Shown here one piece after another: positions 23,121 through 35,454 of a stretch of DNA of 64,000 nucleotides. The position numbers and the translations under genes were made by a program. The notes below the pieces were generated by a model, which saw only the letters and a list, made by a program, of their open reading frames with translations, had not been told where the DNA came from and made no database searches. This stretch comes from Cenococcum geophilum 1.58 (Eukaryota; Ascomycota; Dothideomycetes; Gloniales; Gloniaceae): assembly GCA_001692895.1 (NCBI GenBank), contig KV748177.1, positions 5,060,130 through 5,124,129 on the forward strand, given 5' to 3'. Positions within the stretch are counted from its first letter, which is position 1; each line of letters begins with the position of its first letter.

Positions 23121-23555
23121 GTTAATTATTTAAAAGTCCTGGTATCTAAGTAATGCTAGGGGTAACTTATCTCGCTTAGACTGCTAAAGGGTTATAAACT
23201 ATAGTTATTATAAGGGCTTAGAATATGTCTATTTATAGTAATAATCTTTTATAGTTTTAAATAAAATTATATTTGTCTAGAGAAATGATTTATACCTTAA
23301 TACTACTACTCTATTTCTATCGTTGTTACTCTTTCTTAATTAATATTTTTAGGGCCGTTTACTTGTATTTGGTTAAAGGAGTTTCCATTTAAGGTTAGAG
23401 TAAGAAGGTAGGCATTTTCTTGCAGCCATTAAGTTTTAAAAGTAATAGGTGCTAAAAAAAAAGGGCGGTCTCTACTTATATAAAGCCCGAACTATATACG
23501 CGAATTTATCTATATCTTACTATTAGTTAGACTTAGTATAGCCTCTACTAAAGAA

Positions 23556-24160
23556 ATGCAAAACTAATTGCTAGAAGAGGATAAAATGGATATAGCTATT
23601 AAAGGCTGGCGACTATTTAGTTTAACTAAACAATACCTAATCGAATACGGCTTAAAAAAGGCCCTAATCTATAGGCTTATCTTATCTGCGAATATACCTA
23701 AAGAATTGCTAGTAGACTATAATGATCCGGCTAAGGAAGATATTAGTGACCTAGAAAACAGCTACTGTGAGAAAATAAATAACGGGGAATTACACCTCAC
23801 TATATAGAATCTTGGCGCTATAATAGAAATTGCGTAGTCCGCTAAAAGAGGAAGAGGGGAACCTAATAATATTAACCCTAAGAAGTTAGACGTTTATCTA
23901 AAAGATATATTTGTCTTAATAAGATGGATAATAGAGGGTACTAGAGAGGGTACTAGAGAATAAAAATAGGAGAGTACTATATCTCTAGCTAAGATCTGGC
24001 AGCACTATAAGGATATTTAGATATATTTATATTTGTGGGCTTAAGAAGCCAAGAGTAGGTATAAGTTAGAGAATTATAGTAAACCTTAGCTAGCTATAGG
24101 AGATAACCGTAAACGGCATCTTTGATTTATTGAGATTTTTATACTATTCTCTTAGGCATT
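23556..24160 (+). pseudogene. Unassigned protein relic
   Basis: From an ATG at 23556 about 200 codons can be read with few stops: EEDKMDIAIKGWRLFSLTK, YGLKKALIYRLILSANIPK, ISDLENSYCEKINNGELHL, INPKKLDVYLKDIFVLIR. The first 80 codons have a single stop. It looks like a mostly helical soluble protein. I do not recognise the family. It follows the deoxyribosyltransferase-like relic on the same strand after about 430 bp. Confidence 0.5.
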
Positions 24161-24476
24161 GAATTTCCAGCTTTATTTTCGCGTTGATTTACAGGACGTA
24201 GAATATAAGATAGTAGTAAGCTTAGAACTATTTTAAATATAGTACAGCTAAATTCTAGTTGGTTTATAATGTTAAGGCAATAAATACTACTAGCGTTATT
24301 TAACTACTACTATATATTCCAAAGATAGCCCCAATTGAATCTTAAAGGCCGTTTATTTAAATGCCCTACGGGTTTATCTTACTCCCTTCTTTTCTATTAA
24401 CATTAAGACTTAAATATTCGTTAGTTATCCTATATTAACTTAGGATTAATAGGGTTATTAAGTTACTTACTCCCAA

Positions 24477-24800
24477 ATGTCTAAAGCTAGTGCAGTAAAG
24501 GCCGAACTCATTGCTGAATAAGTTGTGCGCGAAGTATTAGATGCTGCTAAAGAGGTTAAAGTAGTTGGATTTGCTAAAGCCGTTAAAATTACTAAGTTTA
24601 TTAAAACCGTAACTGGTGAAGTGGTTTGCGCTAGGCCTTTTTACTATATATAAAGGATGATATAGTTATCGCAAGGGATATTAAGAGAATTACTACGGCC
24701 TTAATAGCCGCGTCTATAATTTATATACGAGAATATGGCAAAGTTATTTATTACGACGTGAGGATTACTTAGAAGATTTTGAGGTAGAGTTATAAGTGCC
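24477..24800 (+). pseudogene. Small unassigned protein relic with one frameshift
   Basis: From an ATG at 24477 the frame MSKASAVKAELIAE*VV, AAKEVKVVGFAKAVKITKF, KTVTGEVV is nearly stop-free. After about 60 codons the reading continues in another frame (YIKDDIVIARDIKRITTAL, SIIYIREYGKVIYYDVRI), so an indel or an intron has intervened. It is an Ala/Lys/Val-rich protein of roughly 110 residues. Family unknown. Confidence 0.5.
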
Positions 24801-24929
24801 TAAAAATTAAATACTACTACATTTATAAGTTGTAATGCTTATATCTATAAATATTAAAATAAATCTTATAATTCTGGTAAGCTATTTATAATCTAAGGAC
24901 TGCTTATAGATAATTTAACCTACTACTCT

Positions 24930-25065
24930 TGGTAAGGCGTAGATAGGTAAAGCAGATAGGTAAAGTAGGTAGGTAGTGCTAAGGATAATACTAGGATAAA
25001 GGGATAATATAGGGGATAATATAGGGCATAATACCGGGGATAAAGCAGATAATGGGTAGGGGATG
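24930..25065 (+). repeat. Two short tandem arrays
   Basis: GTAGATAGGTAAAGCAGATAGGTAAAGTAGGTAGGTA is followed by several GATAATATAGGG-type units. Both belong to the same G/A-rich 9-bp-based style as the other arrays of the window. Non-coding. Confidence 0.75.
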
Positions 25066-25214
25066 AGTTACTATTAAGAACTCTATAGGGAATTTAAAAA
25101 TAGTAAATTTAATATTTTTACGCATGACCTCGCCTCCTAATAAAAATATAATATTTCGGCCTTATCTTGTAAAGGCAAATAATACTAACTAAGTAAAGAT
25201 ACTCTAACGGTGTT

Positions 25215-28200
25215 TTTTGCGAAAGCCTCTATTAAAGTGTACTAACGGCCTCTTTCGCGTCGGAATACTTGGGATAGAGTAGTTATACTTATAATAAAAG
25301 ACTTCCTTAGGGTTAGAATGGCTAGGTTTGCTAAAGTCGGCATTAAGTCTCTATCGCTTAATAAACTAAGTGATTAAATTGGGAAAGCTACTAATCTTCC
25401 GGCGGTATAACTGATTTAACTATAAGGATATAGTTACTTTTTGGCCAAGGTAATAGACGGGGAATTTAACGGCCTTATTATAGATTCTATAATCTATATA
25501 TAGATTACCCTTATTTAGATTACCTAAGTTAGTATTTTAATTAGTTAAGAACTGGGTAGACGGGAATTTTTATGCTAAATCGCAGACTAGCGCTTAGGCA
25601 TTTAGACTCTAACAATATATAGATCTACAATATTTATACTAACGCCCTTAAAAGCTTAGCATCTCGCTTAATTTAAAGAAGAAAGAGGCCGACTGTAGTG
25701 CTTATTTAATAGCTAGAAGGATGTGTTGTTATAACTAAAGATATAGATGCGTTTCCCTTTAAAGATCTGCCATCTTACCTATCTCGTCTAGTGTGGGCTA
25801 GTATTTAAAGGGTATGTTAATCCGAAAGTAGCTTCCTAGAGCTTCCTTATCCACTAGTAGTGACTCGAGTCGATTTAAATACTTAATGTGGTTATTTTAA
25901 GTTACTAGTATAGTTCTAAACGACCTTAGGAGCTGAGGTATAGAACTATTTTAAAAACTATATTATGTAGACGGGGCTTTAGGGGAACTAGGCTGTTAAG
26001 CAAACCCTAAACCAATAGATATAGTCAGATTAGGGTCCGCGTTAAAGGCAATACGACTCTCCTAATAGATTGGATCTATAGGGTTGTTATACTTTCTAAT
26101 ACCCCCATCTTAAATGAAACCAATAGTAGGGATAAACTTGGCTGGAAAGATACTAGATAAATTTGTTAGAACTTTAACAGAGTAAGTAAGAGTATATTAA
26201 ATATACGTAGGTGTAGTAGATATAGCTTATGCACTATAAATTGTTAGTCTATATATATAAATAAGATAATTAAAACTTACGCTTACTATGTTAATACTTT
26301 ATTATAAGGATTAGTCGATCTAACGTGCTTATAACCTAGCTATATATTAGGATAGAGTTTAAATAGCTTAGGTTAAATTTACTGCAATCTTTTCGACGTT
26401 CTAATACGCTATTATAATTCGATAATATGTATAGCGCGCCTTTGGATATTATTATGGCTATTATAGCAACTTTCGTACTAGACGTCCTAAACTTTACTAT
26501 ATTAAACAGCCGGTTATTTATTCCAAATGCATCTTTAAAATAGAACTTAAGTTTAGCAACCTTAGAATGGCTTTTAGTGAGCTAAGAATCTAAAAACGAA
26601 ATCATATAAAAGCACAGTAAAAGCCTAGCAAGACGCTGTATAGCGAAAACTCGTTCAGCCAGCGTTTTAAACATAAAAATGCAATTTTAGATGCTTTGTT
26701 ATATCTAGAAAAGCTAAAGAACAGTAAGGCCTCCTATAGAAGTTAGTTTATTCTATATTATTGTATAATTAAACTTTACCTAAACTAGTACCTAGAGCGA
26801 AGTCGAAATCATCTTAAAGGGGATATAGGAGGTCCCAAACTTGCTCTAGATTTCTTAGTATTAGTAGTAATAGCTCTCCTTAGACGCCGCCTCCGTTAAT
26901 CGCTAGTAAACGAGTACTAGCAGTTAGTAGAAGGAGCTTTACTCCTAGCGGCCCTTTAGATTAATATAATATACACTTAGAGACTTTAAAGTAATATTTA
27001 ATGCCTTACATCGGCGTGCCGTATTTATAGACGTAAATATTACACATTAAATGTCTATAAATAAGTGTATGTTCTGGTTTTTTATAAAGGCAGAATAGGT
27101 AAGTTCTATTTAACTTTAGTCGGGGAATGCTCTGTTTAAGTTCCTATAGATTCTGCTAGTATAGCTAGAAAGAAGGGATATTATCTATATCTAAATTAGA
27201 TAGTATAGTTATGAGATTATCCTTTATTAAGCGACACTAGTTATAAGCTAATAGGTGCTAAAGATAATGCTATTTAAGATATACTGCTTAGCAGTAATCG
27301 TAATAGAGAGTTCGGAAAAGGGCTTTAGGATAAAAACCTTATATATTTAATAACTAGCAGGAATTAAGGGTTTTAAAATCTTATAATGTATTTTAGGGGG
27401 AGAACTATCTATAAGAATAGCTAAGGCAATATATATAGCGGCGTTATTAAGGGAGACTTTATACTAGTAACAGAGTTATAGGAATAAGCCTAGGTGGGCG
27501 GAAAACTAATTATTAATGTCATTTCCTTCCCTAGACGTATGGAAGAAACTAAAAGGTAGACTTGTAGTTGTAGTGAAATGAATTAACGCTTTATGGAAAA
27601 ATGCTTAAAGGTAAGTTGCGGAGAATAGTGCCTGCTTAGTAATTTTTGCTCGTTAAGTATAGTTAGCCTCTTGTAGTAGAGCATCTTTAAGTAAAAAGTA
27701 GTGTATAGTTGGTAATACTTCTATAGCATCTAGTAAGGCTATAATTGTTACGCTAGAGAAGGATTTTAATACGTCTAGTAGGCTCTTAATAAAGTTTATA
27801 GAGTTGACTATTTATATAACGATAATAATAATATATAGTCGACTTATTACCGATTCCTGGCCTCGTTCTGCCCATCTATAAAGAAGATTTAAAACCTCTT
27901 TTAAACTTAAGAAATCCTTTATAAAAAGGCAAAAGACGTTAGTAAAGGGGAGAAGTAATAGTAAGTAGATCCTATTAACTACATCTCTAGTCTTAGGCTT
28001 AGGATATTAGTTGCTAACCTAGTTAAGCCTATACCGCTTAGTCTTATAATAGCAGTCTGCCGTTTTACTAAGTTTAATAGAAAGGTTTTCTAGATTAGCC
28101 TTAGTGAAGAGCATTGGATTTTCAGCGCCTGCGGTAGTTAGGTTAATATTTAGCCTAATTATACCTTAAACGCTACGCCGTTTGTGGTTAATCGCGGGAA

Positions 28201-28260
28201 AGAGAGCTCTTAGTGCTTGTTTTTTATTCTTCTTTCTAATAAAAAGGAGTAAAGATAAAT
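25215..28260 (-). pseudogene. Patatin-like phospholipase (PLP) relic, nearly full length
   Basis: About 1000 codons can be followed on the minus strand, with frame changes. The N-terminal fungal PLP region (ENPMLFTKANLENLSIKLS, RIYLLLLLPFTNVFCLFI, LLYRWAERGQESVISRLYI) is followed by the patatin domain: RLLAINGGGV*GE (the GGGxxG oxyanion loop), DDFDFALGTSLG (nucleophile region, where families have GTSSG), and F**DGG-type IQDGGIRKYNNPID with an intact catalytic Asp context. Next come LTISIGLGFA and the C-terminal YRRKISSFPNLIT signature. These enzymes release fatty acids from phospholipids and, in fungi, mediate heterokaryon incompatibility and cell death. Interruptions are mainly TAA/TAG. It lies just downstream of DUF3723 on the same strand. 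Confidence 0.9.
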
Positions 28261-29039
28261 ACTAAGTGTCTGCGTGTGTTATATCGGCTATAAGTTTTTA
28301 AAGTCGTCCCTTATAGGTTATTGACTACTTATTATAATCCCTATAGAGTTTTAACTACTTATTATGCGGATAGGTAATTATATTGGCAGAAACGGGTTCT
28401 AGGACGAAAGCTAATCTTTAGGCTAAATGGAATTTTTCTATTTTATATTGCTGCGTGTGTCTTTAGTTACTCTTTTCTAATAGCATAATTAATTAGCCGG
28501 CCACTACCTTTCTACTACTAACCTACCTAGCTATATCCCCGGACTATAATAAAGAGGATTAAAATTTTAATACAATACTTGCTAAGCTTAAATTCTCTAT
28601 ATATTGTATAAAATACTTTATAAGGCCTTATCCGCCATAAACTTATATAAAGAGGTGTGCGTTCTTAAGACGATTAAGGAAGAAGAATTAGAATCGTGTA
28701 ATTTTGGTTAATTGGCTAATTATAGATCCTAATCCTTATATCTAGCTGGGTAGGGAGTAGAGCTATAGACCCCTTTTACTAAATAGCCGTAGCAGTTGTT
28801 AAAAGTTTAACAGAGCGACGCTATAAGGTCTACTAATTGGAAGATTAGCAAATATAAACTAGTAGCAAAGACAATATAAGTGTGGAGTTATAGTAAACTT
28901 CTAAGAAGATAGTAATGTTAGTAAACCTATTATGCTTACGCCTCTATCCTAATATGATACTTAAGCCGACGTTGTATGTTCTTTAATCCCTTTAGGTTAA
29001 TAATTAGATAAAATTAAGCGCTTATACTAAAATCCTTGA
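28261..29039. other. Intergenic degraded DNA between two minus-strand relics
   Basis: It separates the DUF3723 and PLP relics. A minus frame reads for a while with many Gln-type stops (VARGKPTFISIKKYYII, VSIIGLLTLLSS) but matches no family. It may be the untranslated or poorly conserved tail of the DUF3723 gene or the PLP upstream region. Confidence 0.4.
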
Positions 29040-31842
29040 CTTAAATTTCTAGTAATATAATATTTCTTTATAGATATAAAAGTCGGCTTTCCCCTCGCTA
29101 CATCCTAATTCGAGAAATTCGCACTTACTAAATTTCGTCCATATCTTTGTTAGACGGGCGAAGTTTGGGCCCAGTTTGCGTTTTAGGGGGTAGCGTAGGC
29201 TAGATTTCTTATTAAATAAGTCTTACGCTTTTTATAGAATTGTTAGGAGTTAGTAGCTAGTCCTTTAATGCTTTTTATTTTATAGCCTTACTACCGTAAA
29301 ATAGATCTATATATTGAGAAAAAGGCTTTTTAAGAAACCGTATATCTAGTAACTTAGATCCTTTATCTAGAATAAAAATAACCTACGGAAAATTCGTGTT
29401 TGTTAAATTAGCTCTATTATAGATATTTATAATATTTATTAACTATAGAGAGTTTGTAATAACGTATCCGAATTTCTAAGGCGCTCTAATAAAGTTATTG
29501 TTAAAATATCCGTCTATAATTTCGGAAGCTATATTTTTTATAGCAAAGCTATCGTTTCCTATCCTGCTATATTTTAAGGTTATAATTTAAAAGAAAGCAA
29601 CCTAATTTATAATCTTGTATTTATTAGATAGAGATTTAATAGTAAAAAGGGCGCTTTAAGTAGTTGTTATAGTAGTTTTAGGAGGTTGCTAGACTATAAG
29701 GTAACCCATTTAACTTTACTTATTGCTTCCCTGCTGCTGCTCGTAGCTCTACTACTGCTTGTAGCTCTGCTGCTGCTCGTGGCTCTACTGCTGCTCGTGG
29801 CTTTACTGCTACTTGTGGCTCTGCTACTGCTCGTGGCTCTACTACTACTCGTAGCTTTGCTGCTGCTCGTGGCTCTACTACTGCTTATAGCTCTACTGCT
29901 GCTTATAACTTTACTGCTGCTTATAGCCCTGCTGCTGCTTATAGCTAGCTAAATAAGTACTCTTGGGCACTTCCGATACAGGTGCTTGTATCTCTTTTAT
30001 CTAAAGGTCGGAATCGTTTGTATCCCTCTACCTAAAAAAGCAGAAGAAAATAAATCGTTTAACTGCGAATAATGTAAGCATAGCTTTTGGACTAACTATA
30101 TTATCTATACTATATAATATAGGTAGGAATAAAAGATTCTTATTAGAGATATAGGAAGCCTATAGCGGTTTACCGCATCTATAATTAATAAGCTTACTAC
30201 TAAAATTAACGCTTAGAGTAAGAGTGGGGTTTAGGAGTATTTGCTGCTTAAATTTGGCATAAAGCACTTCTAGTTAGCGGTCTACCTCTAATTTAAAATC
30301 CTCGTCACTAATTTTATATAATTCTTTAGGTCGCTAATTATAAAGGGAAACCCGGATTTCTGCTTTATTAGGGTCTTCCCCTAAAAGTTCCTTAATAGGC
30401 TTTAACTTAAACCCGAGATTACTAGCTAGCCTCGTGAATTTATACTAAGCCCTCTTTTTAGCGGAGTTATTGCTCTTTTTACTACTTTTAATGTTATCCT
30501 TCTTACTTCTTTTGTTTACTAATGGAGATATATCGGTTATACTAGGAAAATATCGTAGTGAGTATAAGTAGAGTTGATGATAGCGAATAAGTAATCCTAG
30601 GGTGTTTGGTATATAACGCTCTCTATTTAAACTAAATTAAACTAAATAATAACCGTCGTGCTCTAATAACCCTATATAGCAATGCGTAATTATCTCTCTT
30701 ATAGAATCTTTATGGTTTAGCGGTAGTATTCCCCTTAAGATTATTATTACGGGTTTGAGATACTTTAAATCTTTAAAGAATGTTTTAAATATTAGGATTA
30801 TGCCCGGTACCTTAAGTAACTAAATTAGGACCTTTAGGCGTAGCAAATTTGGTATATTAGAAAAAACCTAACCGGTATTTACTAATATTATTACTAGATT
30901 TTTGTTATTAGAACACGCTAATGGTGTAAGGGATTATAGGCTCCGGACCGTACCCCCGTTAAAAAAAGGCAGTATTAACTTATTATTGTTGGTAATAAAC
31001 TTTTAAACTTGCTGTATATGCCTAATATAGTAGCAGATTTCCTATTATTTGTAAGTAATATACTAAAAAATCTTAATTACAGGAAGTAAACCTCTAGGCA
31101 CTTCTAACTCTATATTATAGGAAAACATCTAAGTTTAAGGTCCCCCTATAACCCTATATACGGCAATAGCGTATTTATTATATAGCCTAACTATTTATAT
31201 TTAGGTTGTTGGATCCAGTTTATAACTTTACCCTACTTATTGTCACTTAGTTAAAGGAGCCATCTTTATTTACCTAACGTATCCCTATGAGATTAATAGA
31301 AGCGGACTAGTCGGTATACTTCGCTGTTAGTAGCTTTTTAAGCGTATAAATACCTTTCTTAAATATATGTCCCTGTTCGCTTAGATATACCTATCCCTAT
31401 TAGATTAATTAACCGTAAATAAAGCTATAAACAAACCTAATAAATATAGGTCAGTACACTATTATCTATCCTCTAAGAAGAGTATATTCTAAGCTGCTAT
31501 AATACAATACCTGCCATGCAAGTAAAGTAAAGACGTGTTGTTCTATATAGGGAGCCTCGGTAGTTCTTAGTGAAGTAGTTTTAGTAGGTGTTTTCTAGTA
31601 CTAGATTTCTAGACCAATATATCGAATTTCGCAGGGTTAATAATTATAGGGATGTAATTCCCTAGATTAAGTCGAGCGCAATCCTATTTAAAAACTTTTT
31701 CTAAATAAGAGACATGGTTTAGATCAAGATACTCTTTCTTAGGCCTATGAAATTTTAGATACTATAGAGCAATCTTTACTATACTAAGAAAGTGTTTCTA
31801 TAGGTCTTTAGAAATAGCTTTATCCTATAATATATTTGCCAT
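29040..31842 (-). pseudogene. DUF3723 family protein relic
   Basis: It starts at an ATG at 31842 (minus) and can be followed for about 930 codons with some frame changes. N-terminal landmarks are FHRPKKEYLDLNHVSYLEKV, LNLGNYIPIIINPAKFDIL and the family signature YLHGRYCIIAA*NIL (HGRHRIxAA in relatives, His to Tyr here). The middle has IILIFKTFFKDLKYLKPVI, then GLLIRYHQLYLYSLRYFPS and TRLASNLGFKLKPIKELL, and LTLFAVKRFIFFCFF matches the xSFFVRRS-xFxxFFG block. A Gln-rich hexapeptide array (entry below) and a C-terminal region follow. Function unknown. DUF3723 genes are among the most regular cargo of Starship elements. The 17-bp minisatellite begins about 45 bp upstream of the start codon. Confidence 0.9.
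29731..29945 (-). repeat. 18-bp minisatellite encoding a Gln-rich hexapeptide array
   Basis: About a dozen 18-bp units lie inside the DUF3723 relic. In its frame they read S-Y/H-E/K-Q-Q-Q, with some third Gln codons turned to TAG. On the plus strand the same DNA gives an open LLLLVA repeat (29686-29952), which is a shadow. Many CAG/CTG steps survive, unlike in the flanks, so the array has partly escaped RIP or has been homogenised since. Confidence 0.9.
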
Positions 31843-31887
31843 AATTATAGGTTATAGAGGAATTAGCTAGTATTAAATCTCTTTATA

Positions 31888-32985
31888 CCTTCTAGCTAGT
31901 TTATAGGATTACCTAGCTTATACGATTTACTAGTAGTTATTTTTAACTTTATAAAGGCAGCAAAACAGGCTTATACTTAGACCCTACTATTACCTAGCTT
32001 ATATAATCGCCTAGCTTACGCAATTACCTAGCTTATAGAATTGACTAGCTTGCAGCTAAGCGTTAATAAAGGGCACTAGATTATAATTACCTAGCTCTTA
32101 CGATCTCCTACGAGCGCCTAGCTCCTATAAGCACTTAGCTTATACGACCACCTAGTTTATAGGATTGGCTAGCTCCTACAAGCACCTAGCTTATATAATC
32201 GCCTAGCTTGTAGGATCGGCTGGCTCCTACGAGCACCTAGTTCGCATAATTACCTAGCTTATATAATTACCTAGCTTATAGGATTACCTAGCTCGCAAGA
32301 TTACCTAGCTCGTGGAATTACCTAGCTTGTAAAATTACCTAGCTTGTAAAATTACCTAGCTTATAGAATTACCTAGCTTATAAGATTACTTAGCTTATAG
32401 AATTACCTAGCTTATAAGATTACTTAGCTTATAGAATTACCTAGCTCGCAAGATCCCCTAGCTCGTAAGATTACTTAGCTTATAAAATTACCTAGCTTAT
32501 AAGATTTCCTAGCTTATAAGATTACCTAGCTTATAAGATCCCCTAGCTTGCAAAATTACCTAGCTTATAAGATTACCTAGCTTATAGGATTACCTAGCTC
32601 CTACGAGTATCTAGCTCCTATGAGCATTTAGCTTATACAATTACCTAGCTCGTATAATTACCTAGCTTACACAATTACCCAGCTTATAAGATTGCTTAGC
32701 TCGTAGGATTGAAGCCACAAAGTTGCTAAACCTATTAATATTTTATTTGTACGCTAGGCGTTAATTAGAAGGCGCTAGGTTAGATTACCCTACTTATACA
32801 ATTACCTAGCTTATAGGATCCCCTAGCTTTTATAAGCGCCTAGCTTATAGGACTAAAGCTATAGCCGCTAAATCTGTTAAAATCCTAGCTATATGTTTAG
32901 AGGGCGCTACGCTTATCTACCTAGCTCGTACGATTACCTAGTTTGCATAATTATCTAGCTTATACGACCACCTAGCGTATCTCTT
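31888..32985. repeat. 17-bp minisatellite of about 1.1 kb with interspersed spacers
   Basis: The unit CCTAGCTTATAAGATTA and variants (CTCGTAGGATT, CTCCTACGAGCG, TTGTAAAATTA) are repeated dozens of times. The dense block is about 31990-32712 and a second block about 32785-32985. Two unrelated inserts of 60-80 bp that resemble each other (from 32712 and from about 32855, both containing GGCGCTA) break the array. Seventeen is not a multiple of three and stops occur in all frames, so it is not coding. It sits immediately upstream of the DUF3723 start. Confidence 0.95.
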
Positions 32986-33539
32986 TTTATAATTTACTAT
33001 AAATTCCACGTTCTTCTAAAAAAAATTCTATACGCTCCTAGGTAGAATGCCTTAAATCAATTGAAGTTTAATTCTAGAGCTGCTTAAGGCGATTTATATA
33101 TTATCGACCTAAATCGGACTTGTTTTACTACCGTCTTACTTTAGTATAATATAACTATCTAGTTCGACTTAGGAGTCTCTAAGTATGTAAATATATATAA
33201 TAATTAGTATTAATCCATATAAGGTATAGCAGGCTTTATAAGATAATTTAAATATTATCCCGTGCAACTATATATAAAAACTTAGAAAAGAATATACCCA
33301 AGCTCTAATACTTTAATATTAAATAGAAGATTAAGAATAAGAACTCTATCGAATTATAAGAGGCTCTACACTCCTATAATATACACTAGGATCTATATTA
33401 AAACACCCCTAATCTATCATTAATTAAATAGTAATTAACCCTCAGCCGACATTTAATCTGTGACTTAACTATAGTAGTTTGACCGCTAGCATACCACAGT
33501 AGCTTTAGGGATGCTTAAGGCCCTATAACTACTACCCTC
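32986..33539. other. Degraded DNA, nothing assigned
   Basis: Between the minisatellite and the end of the next minus-strand relic I see no repeat and no family. Minus-frame pieces near 33300-33540 may be its tail. Confidence 0.4.
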
Positions 33540-34905
33540 TATAATACTTAGCTTGGATATAGGAGTCTACAATACCGAGCTTAGGTAAGATGCCATATTT
33601 ATTAAAACAGTTAGTGTAGAATTGCTAAAGGAGATATTAGCTGTTGTATATATATCCCAAATTTCTAGTATTCTACTATATAGCCTTAATATCTACCCCC
33701 TAATGGTTTTCTAGGAGCATCTGATATAATCCTAGTAGAGGATTAAGCCAGGTCTCCTTCTGCCACTAAGCTATAACCTACAAATTATCCCAGAACTGCT
33801 TTAGTATTTTAGCCGATTATCCCTCTCTTTACGGAAATAGTATAAATAGGGATTTATTATCCCCTATTTTATAAAGTTCTAGCGCCGCCTAATTCTCCAC
33901 ATATTAATATCCTCAAACCTTATACTTCTCTTTAGCCGCTTAGACATGTAGGGTCTCTACTCTACGTAACTAAGTATATGCCTCCTTCCGCTAGGAGGGT
34001 TTAGGGTATAAATATACCGCTCTAAGCCCAGAAATAAAACATTAAACTTAACTTAAATAGAATTGGAGGATATTATAGAAAGGAGTTAACTAAGGGATGG
34101 CTATATTAAATATTAATTACACACAAACCCTACTCTTTGCGCTCTTTCCTTTAATTACCTTAAGTGTTTCGCTGCCTCGGTCGTATTTATCTAGCCTATT
34201 ATAATTATTTTCGTGCTAAAAGGAAAAGGTTAGTAACGTCCCTAGATGCTATAATCCCTTCCTGTTATGTAAGACCTAGATCGTCTTATGTAATCCTTAT
34301 AGGTTATAGTTATATCAATAATAGTAAAGATTGGCGAAGAACTGCCGTAACTAAATATAAGCGTTATGCTCCTTATCTTCCGTAGTCTTATAGACAGGAT
34401 TAGGTAAGTCCATTTTATCTATATCTCTATCCTAATAATTATTCTAACTAGATATATCTTGGTTAAATAAGAACGCGGTTCCGTTAAAGGTATACCTAGC
34501 GGATATATCTAGGCCCTCGCTATATTCTATAAAATAAACCTTTTCTTAAGGATACTTTTCCATTAGGGTATTAAATTCTTTAGACTTAGATATGTATTAT
34601 AACACTTTTATATTTATCTTAAACTTTTAAAAGCTTAATTTTCGGACTAGTGACTATATTGGAGAGGTCCACTGTATACTATAGCTTAACTTTATCTTAC
34701 TAAGCATTCTAAAAATGCCTTTAATATCTACTTGGATATAGAAGTTAAAATTAAAGTATAGCTTAGCAGAGCCAGGTATAAAGTAGTTTGTAGCGCGAGA
34801 ACCTAATATATACGCGTTGCTCTTGGCTATTGCGTTAAGAAGGCCCTTAGGATTAGTAAAGTGGGGTCTTAAGTAACGTATAGGGTTCTTTCTCTCCCTA
34901 TACAC
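33540..34905 (-). pseudogene. Fungal nucleotidyltransferase-like protein relic
   Basis: From an ATG at 34905 the frame is stop-free for 83 codons and then continues through TAG/TAA codons. NAYILGSRATNYFIPGSAK with FNFNFYI matches the GSRALxxFxPGS and SDWDFYV motifs of an uncharacterised, expanded fungal family whose N-terminus resembles nucleotidyltransferases. The aspartates of the SDWDF motif read Asn here. The C-terminal part (CFISGLRAVYLYPKPS, EKYKV*GY*YVE and NKSLFILF) matches its conserved VQCFISG, EKYK-RGF and QSLFVDYG blocks. Function unknown. The frame changes around 34300. Confidence 0.65.
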
Positions 34906-35339
34906 CTTTAACGCGAGTGTTAGTCTATTTACTGTGCCGCCCTTACCTTTTATATATAACGTAAGCGTGAGATTCTTATAGTTTGAGATACTTATAACCT
35001 TATAGAGTTTATAGAAGCCGTTTAAGTATAACGTATTAATGTTTGTGGGGGGAGTATAATGACGTCGTAAGATTAAGCGGAGGATTGAAGGAAGAGAAAG
35101 ACTTAATAGCTAATAGCGAAATATTGATATTAAGACTTTTATTATGTTTGTTCGATCTCAAACAAGATTAAAGAAGTTGTTAAATAGTATTATTTTCTTA
35201 ATCCTATAAATTATATTAGAATTAAATATATAAAAAAGGAATGTAGTATTAGGATTGAAAATCCTATACAGGTAATATAATTAAATCTTTAATATTTATC
35301 TAAATATATCTAAGGCACTAGAAACTAATAACACTATTA

Positions 35340-35410
35340 CTATATATATTTAACTACCTTATCTACTTTACCTACCTCACCCACCTTATCTGCCTTATCT
35401 GCCTTATCTG
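35340..35410 (+). repeat. 9-bp tandem array (CTTATCTGC/CTTATCTAC)
   Basis: About seven units of CCTTATCTGC-like sequence in the opposite orientation to the GGATTAGGT arrays. It lies just beyond the 3' end of the retroelement relic. Confidence 0.85.
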
Positions 35411-35454
35411 CCTCGCGCCCTAGCATAGTTATATTACCCCCCTCTTTTAAAAAA

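Noticed and set aside
25190..25560. Clean-looking plus-strand text (DRVVILIIKDFLRVRMARF)
   Set aside because: Antisense of the C-terminal block of the patatin-like relic, which matches the family on the minus strand.
29686..29952. 88-codon open frame of LLLLVA repeats on the plus strand
   Set aside because: It is the antisense of the Gln-rich hexapeptide array of the DUF3723 relic. The minus frame agrees with the flanking conserved protein.
31990..32712. CRISPR array
   Set aside because: Units are contiguous at 17 bp with no unique spacers, and the sequence is eukaryotic RIPed DNA.
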